Assembly (NCBI GenBank): GCA_020026335.1
Contig: JAHHQO010000007.1
Location: 1 to 64,000 of the forward strand
Length of the DNA stretch: 64,000 bases
Direction of reading: 5' to 3'
DNA from: Alistipes sp.
Lineage (GTDB): Bacteria; Bacteroidota; Bacteroidia; Bacteroidales; Rikenellaceae
A program made the translations under genes and the position numbers. Below are positions 7,589-16,925 of this stretch, piece by piece. Position 1 is the first letter of the stretch, and each line of letters opens with the position of its first letter. The notes beneath the pieces were generated by a model. It was not told the DNA's origin and did no database searches. It saw only the letters and a program-made list of their open reading frames with translations.

Positions 7589-9124
7589 CTACTCTTTTTT
7601 CGGTTTTTGGGCGCGCGACTCCGACTTGTGCTTCTCCTTTTTACCTCCGCGCAGGCGGTAGCCCGAGAGGAGAATCCACACCACGACAAGACCAGCAAAG
7701 GTGATGTAGAGGAAGCGTCCGAAGCCGAGGAAGGAGTAGATGCGTCCCGTGTGGATTTCGAGAGCCACGTTCCACAGCGAGATGGGCAAATCGACCGCCT
7801 CCCGGGGCATGGGCAGGGCGTCACTGCCCTCGTAATACTCGACAAAGAATTCGCCGCAACAAAAGTCTCGGCTGTAACCTGCCACGGCGTGCGCTCCGAA
7901 CGGAGAGCCGACCTTCAGCGGTGCAGGCTCGCCCGTGAAGTAGTCGGTGGCGGTGCCATCGGTTCTGTCCCACACATAGAGACCTGCAAACGAACCGCAC
8001 AACCATTTCCCGTTGTCGGTGCGCTCAAAGACATTCTGCCCCATGACACTCACGGGAGGGGCTTTCACAACGGGCGTGGGTGTCTCGTCCAGCGATGTGC
8101 AGGAAAAGAAACCTTCCGATGTGGAGAGCAACCACTCGCCACTCACCGCGTCATAACGTATCATGCGCAGCTTGTCCGCCCACGGATTGGGGCTGTCGAG
8201 TCGTGTGCAGGGTATGGGGGCGACCTTCACCGAAGCCAGTGCCAGCAACACGGGCGGACGCAGTGCCCAGCCTGTGAGGGCGACAAAGAGCAGGAGGTAG
8301 AAGGTGTAACGACCCGGACGGTCGTGCCATTTGAGCGAGAACTTCATCAGCGAGGAGGCGCGGTGCTGTGCCTTGCCTTTGGGCTTGCGGCGTTTGAGGT
8401 ACTTCTGAACACCCCAAAAGAGAAATCCCGTGATGCAGAGCACCAGAAAGAGAGCCGCCACGGCGTCCATCACCAACTTGCCGACCGTGCCGAACAGCTC
8501 GCCGCTGTGAATCATCCACACGGTGCGGAAGAGCGACACACGGCCGTCATCGTCAGCGTGGGGACGCAACTGCAAGGGTTGGAAATCGCGGTAGGGGGGA
8601 CGCGCCACATAGAGCATCGAACGTGACATGACCACCAGCGAGTCGCCGTGGAGGGTCATGTCGCTCAGTCGGTCGTCCTCCTCCAGGTCCAGGGGCTGTG
8701 CCACCCACTGCCCGCCCTCGCGGCGGTAGAGTCCGAACTGCGCGGCAGCCCACAGCGTGCCGTCGGCGGTCTGCACCATGCTGCGGATTTGGTGGTGGTC
8801 GGCACCGTGGGGCAGTCCCTCATTGCGCAGGACGAAGTGTCGCCCTGTGGAGTCGCCCTCGAAGATGCCGCCCGTGCCATAGACCCACACCCTGCGCAGG
8901 GAGTCTTCCCCACGGGTGGAGAGCGTACCGCGCAGCAGTCCGTTGTTCCACTTGTCGAAGGTGTAGGTGCGGGGCAGGAGTCCGCGACTGATGTTGATGT
9001 CGGAGATGCTGCTCCTGTGGTTGAGCAGGATACCCGATATAGCAAACAACATCATAAACAGTCCGAACAGCAGTCCGAACCATTTATGATGTCTCCTCCA
9101 TGAGAATTGTGTAGTTTTACTCAC
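7589..9124 (-). CDS. PepSY-associated TM-domain protein
   Basis: A 511-residue inner-membrane protein. A first helix near residues 17-35 is preceded by the RRHHKWFGLLFG motif of PepSY-TM proteins. A large extracytoplasmic loop follows, then helices near 230-250, 285-310 and at the C-terminus (about 475-495). Relatives (PiuB-like) accompany TonB receptors and are thought to be iron or heme reductases. The two big loops contain propeller-like repeats with Trp and Gly. GTG at 9124 is the preferred start, eight bases after the upstream stop; an ATG at 9187 would overlap that gene. Last gene of the putative heme operon. Confidence 0.8.
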   Translation of the reverse strand: MSKTTQFSWRRHHKWFGLLFGLFMMLFAISGILLNHRSSISDINISRGLLPRTYTFDKWNNGLLRGTLSTRGEDSLRRVWVYGTGGIFEGDSTGRHFVLRNEGLPHGADHHQIRSMVQTADGTLWAAAQFGLYRREGGQWVAQPLDLEEDDRLSDMTLHGDSLVVMSRSMLYVARPPYRDFQPLQLRPHADDDGRVSLFRTVWMIHSGELFGTVGKLVMDAVAALFLVLCITGFLFWGVQKYLKRRKPKGKAQHRASSLMKFSLKWHDRPGRYTFYLLLFVALTGWALRPPVLLALASVKVAPIPCTRLDSPNPWADKLRMIRYDAVSGEWLLSTSEGFFSCTSLDETPTPVVKAPPVSVMGQNVFERTDNGKWLCGSFAGLYVWDRTDGTATDYFTGEPAPLKVGSPFGAHAVAGYSRDFCCGEFFVEYYEGSDALPMPREAVDLPISLWNVALEIHTGRIYSFLGFGRFLYITFAGLVVVWILLSGYRLRGGKKEKHKSESRAQKPKKE

Positions 9125-9131
9125 CGAAGTG

Positions 9132-10022
9132 TTAAGCGGTTTTGCGGCCGAGCCGTCGGTAGAGCAACCATGCGCCCGTGACGACAAACGAACCGAGGAT
9201 AATCACTATTTGGTCGATATGTGCCGAGGGGTCGGCCCATATCCCTTCCAGCACGTGGATACGGTCGAAGACCTCCACTGCAATCCAGAAGATGATGACC
9301 GTGGCAAAGCCGTAGCGCAGACTCATGCCCCACGAGCCGTAGCGCGTGAGTCGCTCGACCATGAACAGCGAGCCGATGAGTCCCAGCATACCGTAGAGCA
9401 GTGTCACGGGGTGGTGGTCACCGAAGAAACGCTCGTCGTAGACGAACATGAGTGTGAGGTAGCAGGTCCACAACATGGTCATGACTTCCATACCTGCCAC
9501 AATCGAGGTGTGGCGCGTCATCGGACGTGCGGCAATCTCCTTCTTGTGGTGTCCGAAAATCAGACGCTGCCACCAGTTGAGGAAGTTGCATCCGTTGGCG
9601 GTGCAGAAGAGGTAGAGCACCATGGTCATAGCCCAAAATCCGAAGGTTGAGGGCAGGAGCAGGTACTCGGGGCGACTTACGATTTCGTGGGTCACGGGGT
9701 CCAACTGGGGCTGGGTGCCGAAACGGTTGGCGAAGTACATGAACATGAAGTCGATGTTACCCATCCAGTAGAACATACCGCCGAAAAGACCCATGAGGGT
9801 CTGACGGGTGTCGCCCTTAACGAAAACACCTGCCACGATGAGCAGCAGTCCGATGCCGCCCATGAAAAGGCCTGCGTAGAACTGCTCCACACCGGTGGTG
9901 TTGTCTTTGAGAAAACGCGCCAGAATGTGAGTCACGGGCATGGCGATAAGGGTGACTGCTATCGAGCAGACGGCCATCATCCAGTGACGCTTGACGCTTT
10001 TCGCTGTGTTATTTGAGTTCAT
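9132..10022 (-). CDS. Uncharacterised 7-8 TM protein, paralogue B
   Basis: A 296-residue polytopic membrane protein closely related to the next gene upstream. Shared blocks include RFGTQPQLDPVT, RPEYLLLP, NGCNFLNWWQRL and AARPMTRHTSIV. The conserved His and Arg in the last block could bind a metal or heme; that is inference. I know no characterised member. The start MNSNNTAK at 10022 overlaps the upstream gene by 14 bases, which suggests translational coupling. Its place behind the TonB receptor and HmuY genes points to a role in the same uptake or reduction process at the inner membrane. Confidence 0.8.
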   Translation of the reverse strand: MNSNNTAKSVKRHWMMAVCSIAVTLIAMPVTHILARFLKDNTTGVEQFYAGLFMGGIGLLLIVAGVFVKGDTRQTLMGLFGGMFYWMGNIDFMFMYFANRFGTQPQLDPVTHEIVSRPEYLLLPSTFGFWAMTMVLYLFCTANGCNFLNWWQRLIFGHHKKEIAARPMTRHTSIVAGMEVMTMLWTCYLTLMFVYDERFFGDHHPVTLLYGMLGLIGSLFMVERLTRYGSWGMSLRYGFATVIIFWIAVEVFDRIHVLEGIWADPSAHIDQIVIILGSFVVTGAWLLYRRLGRKTA

Positions 10023-10917
10023 TTTGTTTCTTTTTATTGCCGGCATACCACAAATATACGGCCAAAATCACGAAGGCAATCAGAATGACTACCATTTCGG
10101 TGACGTGCTCGAGCGGTGCGATCCAAATCTCCTGGAAGAGATCCATGCGGCCGAGAATCTCGACGGGCGTCCACAGCACGATGACTGTGGGGATAGCCAT
10201 ACGGATATTGGCACCCCATGACGAGAGACGCAGCTGCTTGGCGAAGATGAAGAACGAACCGATGAAGCAGCCCACACCCACCAACAGGGTGACAATGCTG
10301 TCCTCGCCGAGGAATACGTCATCGTAGCAGAACATCAAGACCAGATACGAGGTCCAGAGAATCATAATCAGCTCGATGAAGGTCACAATCGAGGTGTGAC
10401 GGGTCATCGGACGAGCGGCAATCTCCTGTTTCTTGCCGCGGAAAAGCATACGCTGGCACCAGTTGATGAAGTTGCAACCGTTGCGGGTCGAGAAGATGTA
10501 CATCACCATAATCATCATCCAGAAACCGAACGATGCAGGCATGATGAGGTACTCGGGTCGTGTGATGACCTCACCCGTTACGGGGTCGAGTTCGGGCTGT
10601 GTGCCGAAACGTGTGGCGAAGTACATGAAGAGGAACTCCACCCAGCCTGTCCAGAAGAGCAGACCGCCGAAGAAACCCCACAGGGTCTGACGGGTGTCGG
10701 TGGTGGCAAACACACCGCGGATAACCATCAGAAGACCCACAAAACCCATGGCAAATGCCGAGTAGTGGAGGGTGGTCTCATCGAGGAAGTGCTCCATGAG
10801 TATCATTATGGCATGACCCAGCGGCATGGTGAAGAGAACCATCAGAAACGATGCCGTCGCGCGCCACCATTGCAATTTCTTGGGTGGTGTAGTCATTGTC
10901 ATTGTGTTTTTTGTCAT
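10009..10917 (-). CDS. Uncharacterised 7-8 TM protein, paralogue A
   Basis: A 302-residue inner-membrane protein, tandem paralogue of the following gene and of almost the same length. Conserved blocks are RFGTQPELDPVTGEV, RPEYLIMP, NGCNFINWCQRM and AARPMTRHTSIV, each between hydrophobic helices. The N-terminus is short, polar and Thr/Lys-rich, and the C-terminus is KKKQNELK. The duplication with retained spacing suggests a heterodimer or a specialised pair. No function is assigned in any family I recognise. Confidence 0.8.
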   Translation of the reverse strand: MTKNTMTMTTPPKKLQWWRATASFLMVLFTMPLGHAIMILMEHFLDETTLHYSAFAMGFVGLLMVIRGVFATTDTRQTLWGFFGGLLFWTGWVEFLFMYFATRFGTQPELDPVTGEVITRPEYLIMPASFGFWMMIMVMYIFSTRNGCNFINWCQRMLFRGKKQEIAARPMTRHTSIVTFIELIMILWTSYLVLMFCYDDVFLGEDSIVTLLVGVGCFIGSFFIFAKQLRLSSWGANIRMAIPTVIVLWTPVEILGRMDLFQEIWIAPLEHVTEMVVILIAFVILAVYLWYAGNKKKQNELK

Positions 10918-10946
10918 AATCAGTTAAAAAAATGTGTTAAAGTGTT

Positions 10947-11669
10947 TTATTTCAATTCGTCACAGTAGTAGCTGATTTTACCGCCCTCGTCACCGATTTG
11001 TACGTTGGCATCGTACCAGCTGATAATCTGTATCTTGAAGAAGCGCTCGCCGTCGGCGGTACGTACCACGTAGGTGTGGAACGAAGGGGTATATACCGGG
11101 GGAGGTCCTGCAAAGGTCATGGATTGCGAGAGCAGGGGGTTGGCCGAAGTCAGCGTCTTCTGCGGTCCCTTGTTGGGGTCGAACCAGGGGTAGTCTTCGA
11201 CCTTACCCGCGAAGTTGCCTGCGAGAATCTGCTCCGAAACGTAGTGTGTCCAGTCTCTCATCGACCATACCACCGACACATCTTTGTCGGTATCGACCAC
11301 CCATTCGGGATTCTTGGGCAGCTGCGAGAGTGAGGTCAGGCTTCGGTAACCGCCATAACCCATGTCTATCGCACCACCCAGTCCGTTACCGCTGGTGCCC
11401 GAGTTGGTACGCATGACATAACCGCAGAAAGCGATGTCCCAGTCGGTGCGCTCCTTCTGCTCGCCCTCACGAATATCCTTGTTGGGTCTTTCGCGGTTGA
11501 AGTATTCGCCCGTACGCAAATTGATGTAGAGCCAGTCGAAGGTCACCCCCGTGGAGTAGCCCGATTTGCGAGGCAGGTGTTGGCCGGTGAAGGGGGCAGC
11601 ATCATACTTGGTACATGCTCCCGTCAGCAGCAGGGCAAAAAGTAAAATATGTGGTATTAATTTTTTCAT
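10947..11669 (-). CDS. hmuY: HmuY-family heme-binding lipoprotein
   Basis: A 240-residue lipoprotein with lipobox LTGAC (Cys19). The body has HmuY hallmarks: RTDWDIAFCGY near residue 75, a Gly-rich TSGNGLGGA segment, and the C-terminal YVVRTADGERFFKIQIISWY. In Porphyromonas gingivalis HmuY is an exposed hemophore that hands heme to the TonB receptor HmuR; other Bacteroidales homologues bind heme by different ligands. The ATG overlaps the receptor stop by four bases (ATGA), so translation is coupled. The assignment is by recalled motifs; ligand residues were not aligned. Confidence 0.85.
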   Translation of the reverse strand: MKKLIPHILLFALLLTGACTKYDAAPFTGQHLPRKSGYSTGVTFDWLYINLRTGEYFNRERPNKDIREGEQKERTDWDIAFCGYVMRTNSGTSGNGLGGAIDMGYGGYRSLTSLSQLPKNPEWVVDTDKDVSVVWSMRDWTHYVSEQILAGNFAGKVEDYPWFDPNKGPQKTLTSANPLLSQSMTFAGPPPVYTPSFHTYVVRTADGERFFKIQIISWYDANVQIGDEGGKISYYCDELK

Positions 11670-14014
11670 TTTTTACGCTTTAATGCTTTCACCAAATTGT
11701 CGATTTTGAACTCCATCTGCACCCAGAAGCGTGCACCGGGAGTTGCCGGTACGTTGAACATGGTGATTCCCGAACCGAGGGTCTTGGGCACATAGTTGAA
11801 CATGTTGTCCACACCGAGGGTGAGTTTCACCTTGTTGTAGAAGGTCTGCGATACCGAGAGGTTGCACAACACATAGGAGGGCAGGTCGCAACGGAAGTAA
11901 GCCTCGTGGCTCTGGTTGTCACCATCGAGGGTCAGACGGTCCTGCACATCGAAGGTCTTGCTACCCATGTATGAGGCGCTGAACACGGCGTTCAGACGGT
12001 AGTTCTTGCGGTTGAGCTTGTAGTCGAGGCTACCTGTTGCGGCGTGGGGCGAGGTGGTATTGACCTGCACACCGTCCTGCTTGCTCACATCGACATAGCT
12101 GTATGTGGCGTTCAGTGTCACGCAGTCCCACAGGTGCCAGCGTAAGAGGGCTTCGACACCTGCCAGACGCTGGCTGGCGAGGTTCTTGTACTCGAAGTTG
12201 TACTGCATGTCGTAGATGCGCCATACACCCTCGATTTTATCCTTGAACCAGTTGCCGTAGGCGGTGGTCGATACGAAGAATCGCTCGTTGTTGTACTCCA
12301 CACCTACCGAGAAATAGTGGTTCTTTTCGGGCTGGAGGAACTCGTTGCCCTTAATCTGGAACATACCGAGGTGGTCCCAGTTGAAGAACAACTCCTTGAT
12401 GGAGGGCGAACGATAACCCATCGAGTAGTTGGTACGAATGCTCCAGTTGTCGGTGGGCGAGTATTTCACCGCCAGCTTGGGCATACCCATGAATCCGAAG
12501 GCACGCGAGAAGTTGGTTCTGATACCTGCCGAAATCATCCATTGGGGATTGATGGTCCACTCGTCCTGGAGGAAGTACTCGGTCTCGTGCAGCGAACGGG
12601 TGGTCATCTTACGATTGACAAAACGGTCGGAGGTCAAATCATCGGTGATGTGCTCCACACCGAAAATCATACTGTGACCGTCGAGGTAGTCGCTGGTGAT
12701 GGTGAGTCGCGGCTGGAGGATACGGCTGTCGTAGACCTTCTGGCGGTGGTCGATACGCTCGTGACGCTTGTAGCGGTCATAGAAGTCGGAGTGCATCGAC
12801 ACATTGATGCTGAACCAGTCCTTGACATTGTACGAAGCCTTGACACCTGCCGACCAGTTGGCGGCCTGGCTGAAGGTCATATCCTGAATCAAATCGAAGG
12901 TGTTCATGAAGAACGTACCGCCGTAGATTTGGAGTTTGAAGTTCTTGGTGTCGAAGAACAACTTCTGTGTTGCCGAGATGTGCTGTGTACCCTCGATACC
13001 CATGGGCGGACGGGGAGCCACATCGGTGATGATGATGTCGTGGGGCAGGAAGGGGTTGGCCTCCTGGGGATAGACCTTGCGGTCGTGCTCGTGCTGATAC
13101 ATGTTGAATGCATCGGTCTGGCTGTACCACACATCGGTCTGCGAGGTGAATTTCCCGGCTTTGAAACCTGCCGATACCCAGCTCTGTACGTTCTGGTGGT
13201 CGGCGTTCTTTTCATACATGTAGAGGAAGTCGTCCTTGCGGGGGTTCTTGTAGTTGCGTTCGTTCATCTGGCCATAGCGCACGCCTGCATCGATGGTCAG
13301 GGGTTGTGTAGTTTTTTTGGTGATGAGGTTGATGACCGCACCTGCTGCTCGCGAACCGTAGAGGGTACTGCTGGCACCCTTCACAATCTCGATGCGGTCG
13401 ATGGCGTGGAGGTTGAATCGCTCGTAGTCGAGGTTACCTGCCATATCGCCCGTCATGCGCTCGCCGTCCATGAGGAAGAGTACGTGACGCGCGTCGAGAC
13501 CCTGCATCGAGATTTCGTTACCGAAACCTACCTTCTGAATATTCAGACCGGGGGTCTCCTGCTGGAGTGCCTGCTGGAGGTTGCTGTAACCGGCCTCCAC
13601 CAACTCCTTACCGCCCAATATCTGAGTGGTGACGGCGGAGTATTTGATGGGGTGAGCGGCACGTGAGCCTGTGACCACGATTTCGTTCATACCCATGACA
13701 TCGGCTTTCATGAAGACGGTTTTGCTCGATGCCGCAGGTGCAAAACTGCCTGTGAGAGGAATAAATCCCAGGAACGAGATTTTGTAGTAGTGTGTCTTGG
13801 CTGAAAGGAGAGGGAGGTTGGCCACACCGTCACCGTTGGTGACAATGTACTTGGGGTCTTTCAGCTCTGCATTGTCAGCGTACTCGACATATGCACCGAC
13901 CAAAGGCTGCTCGGTGCCGGTCTCGAGAACCGTAATCCGAACAGCCTTTTCTGCGGCAAATGTATATGAGAATAACGATGTGAATAAAAATAAAAGGATA
14001 ATTTTAATTCTCAT
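11666..14014 (-). CDS. hmuR: TonB-dependent outer-membrane receptor, HmuR-like
   Basis: A 782-residue receptor: signal peptide (1 to about 20), a carboxypeptidase-like regulatory domain (about 25-100), a TonB-box/plug region with NEIVVTGSRA and DRIEIVKGASSTLYGSRA, then a beta-barrel ending in aromatic strands. The barrel holds GYRSPSIKELFF followed by GNEFLQPEK, a variant of the YRAP/NPNL boxes of heme receptors. With the adjacent HmuY it probably takes up heme or a related tetrapyrrole across the outer membrane. It is 12 bases after the upstream lipoprotein gene and overlaps hmuY by four. Confidence 0.88.
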   Translation of the reverse strand: MRIKIILLFLFTSLFSYTFAAEKAVRITVLETGTEQPLVGAYVEYADNAELKDPKYIVTNGDGVANLPLLSAKTHYYKISFLGFIPLTGSFAPAASSKTVFMKADVMGMNEIVVTGSRAAHPIKYSAVTTQILGGKELVEAGYSNLQQALQQETPGLNIQKVGFGNEISMQGLDARHVLFLMDGERMTGDMAGNLDYERFNLHAIDRIEIVKGASSTLYGSRAAGAVINLITKKTTQPLTIDAGVRYGQMNERNYKNPRKDDFLYMYEKNADHQNVQSWVSAGFKAGKFTSQTDVWYSQTDAFNMYQHEHDRKVYPQEANPFLPHDIIITDVAPRPPMGIEGTQHISATQKLFFDTKNFKLQIYGGTFFMNTFDLIQDMTFSQAANWSAGVKASYNVKDWFSINVSMHSDFYDRYKRHERIDHRQKVYDSRILQPRLTITSDYLDGHSMIFGVEHITDDLTSDRFVNRKMTTRSLHETEYFLQDEWTINPQWMISAGIRTNFSRAFGFMGMPKLAVKYSPTDNWSIRTNYSMGYRSPSIKELFFNWDHLGMFQIKGNEFLQPEKNHYFSVGVEYNNERFFVSTTAYGNWFKDKIEGVWRIYDMQYNFEYKNLASQRLAGVEALLRWHLWDCVTLNATYSYVDVSKQDGVQVNTTSPHAATGSLDYKLNRKNYRLNAVFSASYMGSKTFDVQDRLTLDGDNQSHEAYFRCDLPSYVLCNLSVSQTFYNKVKLTLGVDNMFNYVPKTLGSGITMFNVPATPGARFWVQMEFKIDNLVKALKRKK

Positions 14015-14026
14015 GGGGCGTTATCG

Positions 14027-15250
14027 TTATTTATGCTCTGCTTCCCACTTTGCGAGGTCTTCTTCGTATTTCTTCAGCAGCTCGTCATACTGTGCCAGCT
14101 TGCTCTTGTCGAGCTCCTGACGGAATATTTCTGCCTTGATGTCCATACCCAGCATATCTTTGAGCTTGAAGTCGATGTTCAGCTCGATTTCGTGCGTCTT
14201 CGAGTTGTAGTAACCGTTGATGGTACCCTTTGTGGGCATGGGGGTCTCGTTACCGCCCGAAGCAGGAATCATGTGTACGACACCGTTGTCCTTGCTGGTG
14301 AACTTGTGCCAACCTGCTCTCTCGTGTCCCTCGGGACGCTCGTTGAGTGCCAGTTCCTTGCTCTCGACGTCGCAGTCGAAGGCTACGAACATGGGCATTG
14401 CACCCACCTTGAACTTCTCCATTTTGATTCTTACGACATTCTCCGAAGTCTCCTCGGCGTTGACTCTCTTGTTCCAGTCGAAAGTGAACTTTGTGGGGCA
14501 GCCTGTGGGGAGGACGGTCTTGTCTTCACCGTTCATGTTCACCTTGCAGTAGGTAACGATGGTGCCGTCGAGGAAGCTCTTGGGCGAGGGTACGGGATCT
14601 GCGATACCGTGCTCCTCCTTGTATTTCTCGAGGTCAATCTCGTACTGCTTCTTCAACTCGTCGTACTTTGCCAGTAGCGACTTGTCGATGGTCTGGAGAA
14701 GGATGTTGGCCTTGATGGAAAGATAGTTGAAGTCGATGATGCAGTTAATCTTGTGGCTCTCGGTGTTGTAGTAACCGGTGATGTTACCCTTGGTCTCCGA
14801 AGGCAACCATGTATTACCGCCGTCCATCGAGATGTGGCCGTTGTTCAAGCCCTGGAACTTCACCCAGCCCTGACCTTTGTACTCGTCCTTGTCCCACTGG
14901 TTGGTTCTGATGATTTGAGCGTCACACTCGAAAGTGGCGGTCATGGGCATCGAACCTACCTGAAAGTTGACCATCTTGATTTTAACGATGTTGGCAGCCG
15001 TGTTGTTGGCGTCTACCTTGTTCTGCCAGTCGAAGTTGAAGATGGCGGGGCAGCCGGTGGGGAGGAGGGTCTTGTTTACACCGCCCATTTCGGCTTTAGT
15101 ATAGAGTACGACATCGCCGTTGAGGAACTCTTTCTCCTCGGTGGTGAGGTCGATGGGGGTTTCGTCTTTGCTGTCGTCACATGATGACAGGGTGAACAAT
15201 GCTGCGCAGGCAACGAGCGCAATCTGCAAGTGATAGAAAAGTTTTTTCAT
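14027..15250 (-). CDS. Lipoprotein with two tandem homologous domains
   Basis: A 407-residue lipoprotein; the lipobox is LSSC (Cys24), followed by Asp-Asp, like the export signal of surface lipoproteins in Bacteroidota. The mature part is a duplication: residues about 40-215 and 225-405 each contain an FLDG/FLNG start, a TLLPTGCP or TVLPTGCP motif, an FDW motif, a GYYN segment and an end rich in K/E (LAKYDELKK, LAQYDELLKKYEEDL). It may belong to a calycin-like DUF family, but I cannot name it surely. As first gene of the HmuY/TonB operon it may be an exposed binding partner. Confidence 0.8.
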   Translation of the reverse strand: MKKLFYHLQIALVACAALFTLSSCDDSKDETPIDLTTEEKEFLNGDVVLYTKAEMGGVNKTLLPTGCPAIFNFDWQNKVDANNTAANIVKIKMVNFQVGSMPMTATFECDAQIIRTNQWDKDEYKGQGWVKFQGLNNGHISMDGGNTWLPSETKGNITGYYNTESHKINCIIDFNYLSIKANILLQTIDKSLLAKYDELKKQYEIDLEKYKEEHGIADPVPSPKSFLDGTIVTYCKVNMNGEDKTVLPTGCPTKFTFDWNKRVNAEETSENVVRIKMEKFKVGAMPMFVAFDCDVESKELALNERPEGHERAGWHKFTSKDNGVVHMIPASGGNETPMPTKGTINGYYNSKTHEIELNIDFKLKDMLGMDIKAEIFRQELDKSKLAQYDELLKKYEEDLAKWEAEHK

Positions 15251-15298
15251 TTATTTAAATTTTGATATATTCTTTTATTTCCTTATATTATACGGCTG

Positions 15299-15329
15299 CA
15301 AAAGTACATTATGTGGAAGATTTCGACAA
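15299..15329 (-). promoter_or_regulatory. Promoter of the putative heme operon
   Basis: On the minus strand TTG (15329-15327), 20 bases, then TACTTTTG (15306-15299), matching the Bacteroidota -33/-7 consensus and spacing. It lies about 50 bp before the first gene. Confidence 0.7.
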
Positions 15330-15382
15330 TCGCACCGAGTTGGTATTTGGTGATTGCATTCTCTACCTACGAAAACAGTGTT

Positions 15383-15402
15383 AATACCTAAACCGTGGTA
15401 TT
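15383..15402. promoter_or_regulatory. Inverted repeat upstream of the heme-operon promoter
   Basis: AATACC and GGTATT are separated by eight bases, about 90-110 bp upstream of the predicted transcription start. It could bind a regulator. No Fur-type box is evident in the gap 15251-15588, which otherwise holds the promoter and the rarA terminator. Confidence 0.25.
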
Positions 15403-15529
15403 ATTTACTCCATTTTCGTGAAAAAATGCCCTAAATCTATCAATTTGAGAGTAATATTATGTTTAGTATGCATAATACTTAGTAGGTATATGAGGGGAGA
15501 GTGATATTAATAAATTTTAAAATACATAA

Positions 15530-15566
15530 GAAAAAAGGCGAACCCCCAATCGAGGTTCGCCTTTTC
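15530..15566 (-). terminator. Terminator after rarA
   Basis: Arms aaaggcgaacc and ggttcgccttt with a T run on the minus strand. Confidence 0.85.
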
Positions 15567-15588
15567 TGATATCACTTTTCAGCGAATA

Positions 15589-16866
15589 TTATTTGTATTT
15601 GTCGCCCCACAGCTGTTCGATGCGGTCGGCCATCTTCGCTTCCGCGCTGTTTTGGCGGTCGGGCTCGTAGAATCGGGTGTTGGAGAGCGATTCGGGCATG
15701 AATTCCTGATAGGCGAAATGTCCGGGGAAGTCGTGCGAGTATTTGTAACCCTTGCCGTAGCCCTCCTGCTCCATGAGTCGGGTGGGGGCGTTGCGGATGT
15801 TGAGCGGCACGGGACGGTTTTGGGTGTCGTGCTGCACGAAGGCCAGCGCGCGGTTGATGGCGTTGTAGGCGGAGTTGCTCTTGGCACTCGTTGCCAGATA
15901 GATGGTAGTCTCGGCAAGGGTGATGCGTGCCTCGGGCATACCTATTTTATGTACGGTGTCGAAACAGGCATTCGCCAGCAACAGGGCATTGGGGTTGGCA
16001 AGACCGATGTCCTCCGATGCGAGAATGACGAGTCGTCGGGCGATGAAGCGCGGCTCCTCGCCTCCGGCCAGCATACGCGCCAGGTAGTAGATGGCGGCAT
16101 TGGGGTCGCTGCCACGCACCGACTTGATGAAGGCGGAGATGACATCGTAGTGCTGTTCGCCGTTCTTGTCGTAGAGGGCGATGTTCTGTTGCAGACAGTC
16201 GGTGACATACTGGTCGGTGATGGTCACCTTGCCCTCGGTGGCTCCCACGATGATGTCGATGATGTTGAGCAACTTGCGGGCATCACCTCCCGAAAACTTG
16301 AACAAAGCCCCCGTCTCCACCACTTCGATGTCGCGTTCGCGCAACTCCGCATCGGTGGTCAGTGCCCGGTCGAGGAGGGTTTGCAACTCCTCTTCGTTCA
16401 TGGGTTTGAGGGTGTAGACCTGACAGCGGCTCAACAGTGGAGAGATGACCTCGAAGGAGGGGTTCTCGGTGGTGGCACCGATGAGGGTAACCACGCCCTG
16501 CTCCACGGCACCGAGCAGAGAATCCTGCTGTGATTTGTTGAAACGGTGAATCTCGTCGATGAACAGAAACGGCGGTTTGGAGTCGAAGAAGCGTTGGCGT
16601 TTGGCACTCTCCAACACCTCTCTCACATCCTTGACACCCGAGGTGACGGCCGAGAGGGTGAAGAACGGTCTTTCGAGCTGTGTGGCGACAATCTTGGCGA
16701 GGGTGGTCTTGCCCACGCCCGGAGGACCCCACAGAATGAAGGAGGGCACGTTTCCCGTCTCGAAGAACTTGCGGAAAACGCCGTTCTTGCCCACCAGATG
16801 TTCCTGTCCGATGTAATCGTCCATGGTGGTGGGGCGCAGTCGCTCGGCTAATGGGATGTTTGGCAT
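15589..16866 (-). CDS. rarA: RarA/MgsA AAA+ replication-associated recombination protein
   Basis: A 425-residue clamp-loader-like AAA+ ATPase acting at stalled replication forks. Walker A GPPGVGKTT lies near residues 47-55, Walker B FLFIDEIHRF near 100-110, sensor ATTENPSFEV near 132, and the C-terminal MgsA tetramerisation region includes RGSDPNAAIYYLARML. Length and order of domains are normal. It is monocistronic with its own promoter and terminator. Confidence 0.95.
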   Translation of the reverse strand: MPNIPLAERLRPTTMDDYIGQEHLVGKNGVFRKFFETGNVPSFILWGPPGVGKTTLAKIVATQLERPFFTLSAVTSGVKDVREVLESAKRQRFFDSKPPFLFIDEIHRFNKSQQDSLLGAVEQGVVTLIGATTENPSFEVISPLLSRCQVYTLKPMNEEELQTLLDRALTTDAELRERDIEVVETGALFKFSGGDARKLLNIIDIIVGATEGKVTITDQYVTDCLQQNIALYDKNGEQHYDVISAFIKSVRGSDPNAAIYYLARMLAGGEEPRFIARRLVILASEDIGLANPNALLLANACFDTVHKIGMPEARITLAETTIYLATSAKSNSAYNAINRALAFVQHDTQNRPVPLNIRNAPTRLMEQEGYGKGYKYSHDFPGHFAYQEFMPESLSNTRFYEPDRQNSAEAKMADRIEQLWGDKYK

Positions 16867-16895
16867 ATCTTTATTTATGACTGATTTTTCGAGAA

Positions 16896-16903
16896 CAAAG
16901 ATA
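16896..16903 (-). promoter_or_regulatory. -7 element for rarA
   Basis: TATCTTTG on the minus strand, 30 bp before the rarA start. Confidence 0.55.
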
Positions 16904-16925
16904 AGAATTTCTGAAGAAATATTTA

